Positions 8,886-16,808 of a stretch of 64,000 nt of DNA are shown here, in pieces. Location of the stretch: NCBI RefSeq assembly GCF_001673365.1, contig NZ_LZLS01000003.1:1-64000 (forward strand), given 5' to 3'. Both the position numbers and the translations under genes were made by a program. The stretch is from Mycobacterium asiaticum. GTDB lineage: Bacteria; Actinomycetota; Actinomycetes; Mycobacteriales; Mycobacteriaceae. The notes beneath the pieces were generated by a model. That model was given only the letters and a program-made list of their open reading frames with translations. It was not told where the DNA came from and did no database searches. Within the stretch, counting starts at the first letter, position 1. The number at the start of each line of letters is the position of its first letter.

Positions 8886-10405
8886 TTCGGTACCACCAAC
8901 TCTGCAGGGGTCATATCCATCGGTAGCGTGTTGTGCTCCACCAGGGCGTCCGCACGCGACAACGTCGGACCCTGCGGCAGCAACCGCAGTGCCACCCAGG
9001 GCGCGAGGCTCGGCTGCAACGTCAGTCCCAGCGCTTCGCGTGCTTCCTTGGTGTCGTCCACGCCGAATCGCGCGCCGGCGCTGGTCAGCCACCACAACGA
9101 TTCGGTGGTCTGGGCGCCCGGATTGTTGCCGGTGACGGCCACGAAGTTGGAGTAGTTGGGGCCGTAGTAGATCTGGTCGGCCACCCGACCGCTCATGTCG
9201 GCCTTCACCAGGTTGACGACCCTGTTCATCTCGGACGCCTTGATCGGGATGGTCGGTCCGGACACCACCTGCACGCGGGCCCGGTGCTCGCCGTCGGTCC
9301 GTTCCCACCACCAGCAGGTCGACGGGTTTTCCCGGATGTCGATCACATTCAACGGGTCGTTCGGGTACGCGGACAGGTCCAACCGGTTGACCACCGGCAT
9401 CTTGGCCAGAGCGGACGGCTCGACGGTGACCGGCTTGGTGTTGCCCGGCCGGCCGGCGTTCTGCAGAATCTGGGCGACCAGCGGCGGCAGGGTCTGCACA
9501 CCGTCCTCCAGCACCAACGAATACTGTTGCGGCCCACTAATTTGCGGCGTGACGAGGATCGTCCCGACCGGACCCGGCGCACCGGGGAATGTTGCCGGGG
9601 CACCCGCCTTGGGGACCTCGGGAACCAACAGTTCCGGCCCGACCGGCAGGGCGTCGTACAGCGCGTGGCTCATCGGCCGCGCCTGGCTGATTTGCTCGGG
9701 CGTCAAGCCCAGCGGCAACAACACCGAGCGGTCGGTGGCGTCGATCTTCGAGCGGCGACCTTCCCGGATCACCCAGGTGTTACCGCCGTAACTGAGTACC
9801 ACGGCGTCCGATCCGCTCAGTACCTTGCGGTGGCCGGTCATATCTGGGGTGCCGTCGATGACGGTCACGGTGACGCCGCTCATCGAAGCCACACCGCCGG
9901 AGGCGCCGCCCACGGTGTCACATACCAGCCAGGACGACGCCGGAGGATTCTTGGGTGCGAACTCCGTTGGCGCGCCGGGAATACCGACCAGCGGCCCGTG
10001 CGGCATGCTGGCGATCTGACTACTCCGAACCTGATGCGGGTTATCGGGTCGTCCGGTGATCAGCCGCGCCGAGGCCAGGTTCAGCGCCGGATACAGCCGG
10101 TCCCCGACCTTGACATAGAGGGCGCCCGAGTCGCGGTCGGCGATGATCGGTGCGTCATTGATCTGACCGGCTGGGCTCAGGAACGAGTACAGCAACGCGC
10201 CCAGGCAGATGACCAGGGCGGCCGACACCGAGGCAACCACCGCCAACGTCTGACGACGGCCCGGCTCGATCTCCATGCGCACCCGCCAACGGGTCAACGC
10301 CATTGCGGTGCGGCGGGCCAGGAATTGGTAGCCGGTTACCTGGGTCCGCGTCGACAATCCGAGGCCGTAACCCGACCCCCGCTGTCCGCGGCTATGTTCA
10401 GCCAA
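8882..10405 (-). CDS. eccB5: EccB5, ESX-5 membrane complex component
   Basis: This 507-residue core subunit of the ESX-5 inner-membrane channel has a short cytoplasmic N terminus (MAEHSRGQRGSGYGLG), one membrane helix at about residues 53-76 and a large periplasmic part. Two periplasmic cysteines (SWLVCDTV and STCWWW) probably form the disulfide described for EccB proteins. The C terminus ends MDMTPAELVVPK directly at the eccC5 start, with a GTGA overlap, so the two are translationally coupled. Upstream, the gene diverges from malQ across 248 bases that should hold both promoters. Length matches M. tuberculosis EccB5 (506 residues). Confidence 0.98.
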   Translation of the reverse strand: MAEHSRGQRGSGYGLGLSTRTQVTGYQFLARRTAMALTRWRVRMEIEPGRRQTLAVVASVSAALVICLGALLYSFLSPAGQINDAPIIADRDSGALYVKVGDRLYPALNLASARLITGRPDNPHQVRSSQIASMPHGPLVGIPGAPTEFAPKNPPASSWLVCDTVGGASGGVASMSGVTVTVIDGTPDMTGHRKVLSGSDAVVLSYGGNTWVIREGRRSKIDATDRSVLLPLGLTPEQISQARPMSHALYDALPVGPELLVPEVPKAGAPATFPGAPGPVGTILVTPQISGPQQYSLVLEDGVQTLPPLVAQILQNAGRPGNTKPVTVEPSALAKMPVVNRLDLSAYPNDPLNVIDIRENPSTCWWWERTDGEHRARVQVVSGPTIPIKASEMNRVVNLVKADMSGRVADQIYYGPNYSNFVAVTGNNPGAQTTESLWWLTSAGARFGVDDTKEAREALGLTLQPSLAPWVALRLLPQGPTLSRADALVEHNTLPMDMTPAELVVPK

Positions 10406-10653
10406 CCCTCGATCACCTTTCGATCTGTCAAAACGCCTGGATTTGTAGCACTCAACCGTAGGACACCGGCACTGACCTCGCCAGGCGGGCGACGGCCGCG
10501 CTGAATCCCCCGTCGATTCGCCGTATCTTCACTGGGAATGGTAGCTGCGAATGGCCTTCTCGGCGCGGCAAGTAACAGACTGTTCAATCAACCTCGCACC
10601 GAACGCGCACACCCCACGTGTCTGCAGGCGGGTACGGCACGCAAGATGGGCGC

Positions 10654-12813
10654 ATGACTGAGCTTGCGCCTTCGCTTGTCGAACTTGCCCGACGGCTCGG
10701 TATTGCCACCAGTTACGAGGACTGGAGTGGTCGCGAGGTGCAGGTCAACGAGAACACATTGGTGGCCGTTCTCGCTGCCCTTGGTGTGTCCGCAGCCACC
10801 GAGCACGACCGCAACCACGCGCTCAAGGCGCACCTTGGTGCGTTTTGGGCGCGGCCGTTGCCGCCCACCATCGTCGGGCGAGCGGGTGACCAGACGCGAT
10901 TCTGGGTGCACGTGACGCACGGCGCTCCGGCCGAGGTGTGGGTGGAGCTCGAGGATGGAACGCAACGCTTCGGTCCTGACAGCGGCCCGGTGCAGGTCGA
11001 CAACTTCACCCCGCCCTTTGATCTGGATGGACGCTGGGTCGGTGAGGCCAGCTTCGTACTGCCGACCGACCTGCCGCTGGGCTATCACCGATTGGTCCTG
11101 CGATCGGGCGACTACCAAACCAGTACCGCCCTGATCGTGACGCCGGATTGGCTCGGTCTGCCGGACCGGCTGGGGAACCGCCGCGCCTGGGGGCTGGCCA
11201 CCCAGCTCTACAGCGTGCGGTCCCGCCAGTCCTGGGGCGTGGGCGACCTGACCGACCTGGCCGATCTGGCCCTGTGGTCCGCCTCGGCGCACGGCGCAGA
11301 CTACGTGCTGGTCAACCCGCTCCACGCCGCGGCACCACCGAGTCACAAGGTGCCGATGGAACCATCGCCGTACCTGCCGACATCGCGGCGTTTCGTCAAT
11401 CCGTTGTATCTGCGGGTCGAAGCGATTCCGGAGTTTGCCGAGTTGCCCAAGCGCGGTCGGGTGCGGGCACTGCGCGAGGAGGTGCAGCGCGCGGCCGGTC
11501 GCCTCGACAGCATCGATCGCGACAGCGCCTGGACCGCCAAACGCGCCGCTCTGCGACTTATCCACCGGGTGCCGCGGTCGGCCGGCCGCGAATTGGCCTA
11601 TGCCGCGTTCCGCAACCGGGAAGGGCGCGCCCTGGACGACTTCGCGACATGGTGCGCGCTGGCCGAGAAGCATGGCGTCGACTGGCGTCGGTGGCCGAAA
11701 TCACTGCGGCATCCCTACTCCCCCGGCGTCGCCGAGTTCGCAGCCAAGAACCCGGCCGCTGTCGATTTCCACCGCTGGCTGCAATGGCAGTTGGACGAAC
11801 AGCTCGCAGCGGCGCAGTCGCAGGCCGTCCGAGCCGGCATGGCGCTGGGGATCATGCATGACCTCGCTGTCGGCGTCCATCCGACCGGAGCGGACGCATG
11901 GGCCCTGCAGGACGCGCTGGCCCTGGGCGTGACGGCGGGTGCGCCCCCGGACGAGTTCAATCAGCTCGGCCAGGACTGGTCCCAGCCGCCGTGGCGGCCG
12001 GACCGGCTCGACGAGCTGGAGTACCGGCCGTTCCGCGCTTTGATCCGGACGGTGTTGCGGCACGCCGGTGGGGTCCGCATCGACCACATCATCGGGTTGT
12101 TCCGGCTGTGGTGGATCCCAGATGGCGCGCCACCGACCGACGGCACCTATGTGCGCTACGACCACGAGGCGATGATCGGGATCGTCGCCCTGGAAGCACA
12201 CCGGGCCGGCGCCGTCGTCGTCGGCGAGGACCTCGGCACCGTCGAACCATGGGTACGGGACTACTTATTACTGCGCGGACTGCTCGGCACCTCGATTCTG
12301 TGGTTCGAGCAGGATGACGCGGGTGGCGGTCCGCTGCCCGCCGAACGCTGGCGGGAGTACTGCCTGTCTTCGGTCACCACCCACGACCTGCCGCCGACGG
12401 CCGGCTACCTGGCCGGCGACCATGTGCGGCTGCGGGAATCGCTGGGTCTGCTGGGGCGGTCCGTCGAGGCGGAGTTGGACTCCGCTGCGACGGAACGGGC
12501 GGCGTGGCTTGCCGAGTTGCGTCGGGTGGGCTTGCTTGACGACGGCGAGGACAGCCCCGAGCGGCTGATTCTGGCCCTCTATCGATACCTGGGCCGGACG
12601 CCGTCGCGCCTGTTGGGCGTGGCGCTTACCGACGCGGTCGGTGACCGGCGCACCCAGAATCAGCCCGGTACCACCGACGAATACCCGAACTGGCGGGTTC
12701 CGTTGTCCGGGCCGGACGGCAACCCCGTCGTGTTGGAGGACGTCTTCACCGATCCTCGCGCCGCTGAGTTGCTCGATGCCGTGCGTGCAATTACTGCCCC
12801 GAAAACGACCTGA
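10654..12813 (+). CDS. malQ: 4-alpha-glucanotransferase (amylomaltase)
   Basis: This 719-residue GH77 enzyme transfers maltosyl or longer glucan segments between alpha-1,4-glucans in the cytoplasm. Mycobacterial MalQ carries an N-terminal extension of about 160 residues, seen here (VQVDNFTPPFDLDGRW). GH77 landmarks include SPYLPTSRRFVNPLYL, RIDHIIGLFRLWWIP (nucleophile Asp region), VVGEDLGTV (acid/base Glu) and TTHDLPPTAGY (third Asp). The ATG at 10654 gives MTELAPSLVELARR, as in the M. tuberculosis protein; an upstream in-frame codon at 10618 is less likely. The gene diverges from eccB5, as Rv1781c does from Rv1782. Confidence 0.96.
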   Translation: MTELAPSLVELARRLGIATSYEDWSGREVQVNENTLVAVLAALGVSAATEHDRNHALKAHLGAFWARPLPPTIVGRAGDQTRFWVHVTHGAPAEVWVELEDGTQRFGPDSGPVQVDNFTPPFDLDGRWVGEASFVLPTDLPLGYHRLVLRSGDYQTSTALIVTPDWLGLPDRLGNRRAWGLATQLYSVRSRQSWGVGDLTDLADLALWSASAHGADYVLVNPLHAAAPPSHKVPMEPSPYLPTSRRFVNPLYLRVEAIPEFAELPKRGRVRALREEVQRAAGRLDSIDRDSAWTAKRAALRLIHRVPRSAGRELAYAAFRNREGRALDDFATWCALAEKHGVDWRRWPKSLRHPYSPGVAEFAAKNPAAVDFHRWLQWQLDEQLAAAQSQAVRAGMALGIMHDLAVGVHPTGADAWALQDALALGVTAGAPPDEFNQLGQDWSQPPWRPDRLDELEYRPFRALIRTVLRHAGGVRIDHIIGLFRLWWIPDGAPPTDGTYVRYDHEAMIGIVALEAHRAGAVVVGEDLGTVEPWVRDYLLLRGLLGTSILWFEQDDAGGGPLPAERWREYCLSSVTTHDLPPTAGYLAGDHVRLRESLGLLGRSVEAELDSAATERAAWLAELRRVGLLDDGEDSPERLILALYRYLGRTPSRLLGVALTDAVGDRRTQNQPGTTDEYPNWRVPLSGPDGNPVVLEDVFTDPRAAELLDAVRAITAPKTT

Positions 12814-12817
12814 AATC

Positions 12818-13291
12818 ATGGTGGATCGAGTCGCACTCAGCGACCTGGTGCATCGCTACGCGGCCTGGGTTGACGACCGCGAATTTGATTTGGTAGCAAC
12901 GCTTTTCACTGAGTCTGCGGAATTGGTGGTGCCGCATCCGCCGACCAGCCTGGAGCCTGTCGACACCCATCGCGGCCATCAGGCCATCGCCGCGGCGGTA
13001 GCTGCCGTTGCCCAGGTCGTCCGTACCCAACACGCGATCGTTGGCGAGGTCTATGACGCGGTCGATAGCGGGCAGCCCGGGGCGGCTCGCGGGCGCATCG
13101 CCTGTATTGCGCACCACTTCAGCGAACATCCGGACACCGGATTCACCGATCACGTCTGGCATCTGCGCTACGACGACGAATATGAATTGACCGACGCGGG
13201 TTGGCGCATCGGCCGCCGAACCCTGACCATCGACGCAATCGAAACCCGGCCGGTGCGCCTATTGCGTCTTCGGAACCCGCCGTCCGCCTAG
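12818..13291 (+). CDS. SnoaL-like nuclear transport factor 2 fold protein
   Basis: This is a 157-residue protein whose ATG lies 4 bases after the malQ stop, so it is probably co-transcribed. The layout is that of SnoaL_4/NTF2-like proteins: an N-terminal helix with LVHRYAAWVDDREFDLVATLF, then TESAELVVPHP and GHQAIAAAV, then strands containing THAIVGEV-type and GRIACIAHHF sequence, and a final WRIGRRTLTIDAIETRPV. Such proteins form an open cone pocket and act as isomerases, hydratases or binding proteins; no specific substrate can be read. The start was chosen for its position next to malQ and because the alternative upstream frame overlaps malQ. Confidence 0.75.
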   Translation: MVDRVALSDLVHRYAAWVDDREFDLVATLFTESAELVVPHPPTSLEPVDTHRGHQAIAAAVAAVAQVVRTQHAIVGEVYDAVDSGQPGAARGRIACIAHHFSEHPDTGFTDHVWHLRYDDEYELTDAGWRIGRRTLTIDAIETRPVRLLRLRNPPSA

Positions 13292-13357
13292 CCCGGCAAC
13301 CGGTCCACTATTCACCGAACCCGTTTGTCCAGAAGGCATTTCGGGTAGGCGAAACAC

Positions 13358-13630
13358 ATGGCGGACAGCGCGCGCGATCCCCTCGGTCCCGACGATCTGC
13401 TCGAGTTGGAAAAGCGGGCGGAGCGCACACCGGAGGTGGTGGTGATAGTTGGCGCCGTTCTTGCGTTCGTCATCTCGGTGGCGGCCTTCGCCTTGGGGCA
13501 AGCGGGCGCGGGCATCGTGGCCGGCAGTGTCGGAATGCTGGTCTTCGGCGCGGGGCTTTCGTGGCTTGGGATGGAACGCCGGCGCGTTAGAGACGCGGAA
13601 CGGGATGTCCGGTTCGGCGATCCGAGCTAG
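13358..13630 (+). CDS. Small membrane protein, two helices
   Basis: This 90-residue protein is not one I recognise. A charged N terminus (DPLGPDDLLELEKRAERTPE) is followed by two hydrophobic segments, about residues 26-45 (VVVIVGAVLAFVISVAAFAL) and 50-70 (GIVAGSVGMLVFGAGLSWLG), then a basic tail ERRRVRDAERDV. Both ends should face the cytoplasm. The third-position GC is high, as in neighbouring genes. It runs in the same direction as malQ and converges with the SRPBCC gene at 13643. Confidence 0.6.
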   Translation: MADSARDPLGPDDLLELEKRAERTPEVVVIVGAVLAFVISVAAFALGQAGAGIVAGSVGMLVFGAGLSWLGMERRRVRDAERDVRFGDPS

Positions 13631-13642
13631 AGCCCAGCTAGA

Positions 13643-14071
13643 TCAGCGCAGTGCAGCAAGATTGTTTACCGACTTCTCCACGTCGGAACGCAACACCCTG
13701 GCCACCAGCCGTCCCACCGGTCCGCTGAGGACGCCACCGGACAGGTCGGCAGTCAGATGGAAATCAGAGCCGGGATCCTTATCTTGAACCGACATTGCCA
13801 CCGTGATGCGAATGCCGCCGCGGCCGCGACCTTTGAGTTCGATGGCGTTGGGCTCGTCGTACTGGGTGACTTCCCAGTGCACCACGTTGCGAAATCCCTT
13901 GACCCGGATGCACGACGAGACGCAGGTGCCTTTTTCGATCGTCGACGGGACCTCGCCACGCCAACCGGCGAAGATCGTCATCCACTCGTCGAAGCGCTGC
14001 AAATCGGACGCCAACTTCCAGGCTGCTTCCGGTTCCACGTCCGACGTGGTCGACACCTCTACTTTGGCCAA
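13643..14071 (-). CDS. SRPBCC (START-like) protein of the Rv0910 type
   Basis: This 142-residue protein has the order expected of a small SRPBCC lipid- or polyketide-binding fold: MAKVEVSTTSDVEPEAAW, LQRFDEWMTIFAGWRGEVP, TCVSSCIRVKGF, VHWEVTQYDEPNAIELKGRG, and a C-terminal helix VARVLRSDVEKSVNNLAAL. From memory the pattern resembles M. tuberculosis Rv0910, described as a toxin paired with Rv0909. No antitoxin-like gene is adjacent here, so a toxin role is doubtful; a free-standing ligand-binding protein is more likely. It is divergent from the molybdenum oxidoreductase at 14214. Confidence 0.8.
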   Translation of the reverse strand: MAKVEVSTTSDVEPEAAWKLASDLQRFDEWMTIFAGWRGEVPSTIEKGTCVSSCIRVKGFRNVVHWEVTQYDEPNAIELKGRGRGGIRITVAMSVQDKDPGSDFHLTADLSGGVLSGPVGRLVARVLRSDVEKSVNNLAALR

Positions 14072-14213
14072 CGGAATCCGCTCCTCACGACGTCGAGTTG
14101 CGGTCTTGCATACCCCGCTGTCTTGGCGGGTTAAACCCGGTCGTCCCTGGTGACCGAAGCAGATCGGGACAGTTTCCTATTTATACAGTCGACATGGTGT
14201 AAATTTGCTCATC

Positions 14214-16001
14214 GTGAGTAAAACCACCAGCAAGGATTCCGCCACCCCCCTCGACGCCGATGCGATGGAACGACAGTTGGGCGTCGATTACGCGAGCGAG
14301 GTGCACGAGGCGGAGGACGTCGTCGACGTCGAGTCGTACGGCGGCGGATTCGATCTGACCAGGCGGGCAACCGCCCCGCGCCTGCGCGTGGGTCGGGACA
14401 AGTGGTTCAACCTGCTGTGGCTGATTCCGATCGGCTTCGTCGTGATGGTCGCCGGTATCGCGGTCGGCAAAGGGCTGCACAACATTCCGGAGGTGCAGTC
14501 GTTCATCAGTCGCTACCCAGGGACTGACGTGAGTTCCAGCATCGCCGGACGCCCCGCCTGGATCGGCTGGACGCACTTTTTCAACCTCTTCATGATGATG
14601 TTCATCATCCGGTCCGGGATTCAGATCCTCTGCGACCACCCACGGCTCTACTTCAGCCGCAACGCCACGCCTGGCAAGGATGAGTGGCTGCGTGTCGGCC
14701 CGCCCGTCCCCGACGACCCGCTGTGGACGGCCAACGCCGATACCGTTGCTCTCCCACCACAATTCGGGTTGCCCGGGTTCCGGCACTCCATCGGACTGGC
14801 CCGGTGGTGGCACCTCGGCATCGACGTGTTGTGGTTGGTCAACGGTGCGGTCTTCTACGTGCTGCTGTTCACCACCGGCCAGTGGCGGCACCTGGTGCCG
14901 ACGAGCTGGGACGTATTTCCCAACGCCGCATCGGTGGCGATTCAGTACCTGTCGCTTAATTGGCCGGCCGACAACGGTTGGGTTGCCTACAACGGCCTGC
15001 AGTTGATCACCTACTTCACCACGGTGTTTATTGCCGCCCCGGCCGCCCTGATCACCGGGCTCGGCATGTCACCGGCGTTGTCGCAGCGGGTGCACTGGCT
15101 CAGCAAACGGCTGAGCATCCAGCACGCCCGGTCGCTGCACTTCCTGGTGTTGGTGTACTTCCTGTTCTTCATCCTCACCCACGTCACGATGGTTTTCGCG
15201 ACTGAGGCACTGCGCAACCTCAACCACATGTTCGCCGCCCGCGACGACAACAGCTGGGTGGGCTTCGGGGTGTTCTGCGTGGCCATGGTGGTCGTGGCGG
15301 TCGCATGGGTCGCCGCGACGCCGTTCACCATTCGCCATCCGCGCGTGGTGCAGCGAGTCGGCAACGCGCTGGTGGGCCCGTTCCAGCGGGCGCTGGAGCG
15401 GCTTAACCCCAAGCCCGGTGCCTTCACCGAGAAAGACATTTCGCCCTATCACTGGCGGAACGGCCGGCTGCCGGAGACCGTCGAATACAAGGAGCTGGAG
15501 AAGGACGACTTCAAGGATTGGCGGCTACGGGTCTACGGCCTCGTTGAGAATCCGACGGCTTTCTCGCTCGACGATCTGCATGCGTTGCCCTACCACGACC
15601 AGATCACCCAGCACTTCTGCATCCAGGCCTGGTCGGGTGTTGCCAAGTGGGGCGGGGTGTCGATGCAGACGATCATCGACATCGTCAAACCGCTGCCCGA
15701 GGCGAAATGGGTGGTCTTCTACTCGATGGGACTCGGCGCCACCGGCGGCATCTACTACAACGCGCACCCGCTCGAGCAGATGACACATCACATGAGCATG
15801 CTGGCCTACAACATGAACGGCGAGCCGCTCCCTTACCTGCATGGCAGACCGTTGCGTCTACGCAACGAGTTGCAGCACGGCTTTAAGCAGGTGAAGTGGA
15901 TCAAAGGTATTGAGTTCGTCGCCGACTACTCCGAGATCGGAAGTGGCTACGGCGGCTACAGCGAAGACCACAAGTTCTTCGGCCGTCACCAGACGCTCTA
16001 G
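14214..16001 (+). CDS. Membrane cytochrome b-type / molybdopterin oxidoreductase fusion
   Basis: The 595-residue protein joins two modules. Residues ~60-390 form a membrane cytochrome b561-like part with several helices and conserved histidines (WTHFFNLF, HSIGLARWWHLGIDV, HFLVLVYFLFFILTHV). Residues ~400-590 are a sulfite-oxidase/YedY-type molybdopterin domain, with QHFCIQAWSGVAKWGG where Cys469 is the likely Mo ligand, followed by HHMSMLAYNMNGEPLPYLHG. It thus looks like a heme-reducing membrane partner and its molybdoenzyme in one chain, reversed relative to separate YedY and YedZ. A GTG at 14214 is the most plausible start; a TTG nine bases earlier is possible. The substrate is unknown; S- or N-oxide reduction is inference. 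Confidence 0.85.
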   Translation: MSKTTSKDSATPLDADAMERQLGVDYASEVHEAEDVVDVESYGGGFDLTRRATAPRLRVGRDKWFNLLWLIPIGFVVMVAGIAVGKGLHNIPEVQSFISRYPGTDVSSSIAGRPAWIGWTHFFNLFMMMFIIRSGIQILCDHPRLYFSRNATPGKDEWLRVGPPVPDDPLWTANADTVALPPQFGLPGFRHSIGLARWWHLGIDVLWLVNGAVFYVLLFTTGQWRHLVPTSWDVFPNAASVAIQYLSLNWPADNGWVAYNGLQLITYFTTVFIAAPAALITGLGMSPALSQRVHWLSKRLSIQHARSLHFLVLVYFLFFILTHVTMVFATEALRNLNHMFAARDDNSWVGFGVFCVAMVVVAVAWVAATPFTIRHPRVVQRVGNALVGPFQRALERLNPKPGAFTEKDISPYHWRNGRLPETVEYKELEKDDFKDWRLRVYGLVENPTAFSLDDLHALPYHDQITQHFCIQAWSGVAKWGGVSMQTIIDIVKPLPEAKWVVFYSMGLGATGGIYYNAHPLEQMTHHMSMLAYNMNGEPLPYLHGRPLRLRNELQHGFKQVKWIKGIEFVADYSEIGSGYGGYSEDHKFFGRHQTL

Positions 16002-16015
16002 CGCTTGCGCGCTAG
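15998..16015. terminator. Compact bidirectional hairpin between convergent genes
   Basis: CTAGCGC-ttgc-GCGCTAG is a perfect 7-base stem with a 4-base loop. It contains the TAG stop codons of both convergent genes (15999-16001 and, on the minus strand, 16014-16012). There is no clear U-tract, so termination strength is uncertain. Confidence 0.5.
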
Positions 16016-16575
16016 GCGCCTGGCCAGGCGGATTCCACCTGGGTAGCTATGTCGATGACCTGCGCGGCCTGCGACTGCGGTGAGTCGATCTCTTCCCTGA
16101 CGTACTGAGCGATAAACCGTCGGATCTCCCCGTCCACCCCGGCCAGGATGCGCAGCACTTCGCCGCGGATCGACGTGGACGACACGTTGACGGTGATGTC
16201 GGACGGCCTCGGCTTGGAGACGTCGACGATGATCAGCAGTGGGTCGGCTGCCCGCGCTGTGGCACGCAGCGCAATGTCGCCGGCTACCACGAAGCGCTGC
16301 TTGTCCAGCCGTAGGTCGAGAAGCAGGTCGATGGACAGCGGAATGTGGATGACGAAAGTGATCAGATCGCCGAGCTTGCGGGTGACTCGGGGCTCTTGAA
16401 TCTTGACTTTGGCGCTCACCTTGGCGATCCCGCCCGGCCCTTGCGCGATGGGTTCCATGGCGAACTCACTGCCCGCGATATCGGCCAATGCGGCAGCGAC
16501 CCGGTCGGGCGTTACGGCAACCTCGAAAAACTTGCGACCGAACTCTTCGTAGCTGTAGAAGGCATGGTTTTCCAT
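16012..16575 (-). CDS. Conserved mycobacterial protein, Rv1780-like
   Basis: This 187-residue cytosolic protein starts MENHAFYSYEEFGRKFFEVAV. No signal peptide or membrane helix is present. The middle (SAKVKIQEPRVTRKLGDLITFVIHIPLSIDLLLDLRL) is rich in beta strands, and the C terminus is helical (GVDGEIRRFIAQYVREEIDSP), which would fit an SRPBCC-like ligand-binding fold, though I cannot name the family with certainty. Position and length agree with Rv1780 of M. tuberculosis (187 residues, as recalled), although neighbours differ in that several genes lie between it and malQ here. Function unknown. Confidence 0.8.
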   Translation of the reverse strand: MENHAFYSYEEFGRKFFEVAVTPDRVAAALADIAGSEFAMEPIAQGPGGIAKVSAKVKIQEPRVTRKLGDLITFVIHIPLSIDLLLDLRLDKQRFVVAGDIALRATARAADPLLIIVDVSKPRPSDITVNVSSTSIRGEVLRILAGVDGEIRRFIAQYVREEIDSPQSQAAQVIDIATQVESAWPGA

Positions 16576-16808
16576 AAGATTTATACCGTCTCATGTCGCG
16601 CGCTCTCTGGGTCGCTGATCCGCACGAGTCGCAGCAATTCGCCCCGCGTGACCGGGTGTGACCGGGACCGTCACACGTTTGGGACCTGCACGGAGAGCTG
16701 CGTTGTGATCTGCGCCACCGCTGTGAACAAGGCCACAAGCGGCCCGTTTGATTCGGTGTGTCGCGCGAGGGCCTGCCACCCTGGAACGTTGGAGGTGTTT
16801 GAAGTCTG

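Noticed and set aside
8886-9311. N-terminal extension of eccC5 to 9311
   Set aside because: This part is eccB5 read in another frame; the GTG at 8885 gives the known MKRGFARPTP start.
8933-10504. 523-residue plus-strand frame opposite eccB5
   Set aside because: It is a GC-bias shadow without any recognisable domain or start context, running across the whole of a conserved gene.
13643-14071. Toxin of a toxin-antitoxin pair
   Set aside because: The protein resembles Rv0910, but no antitoxin-sized gene is next to it; I keep only the SRPBCC assignment.
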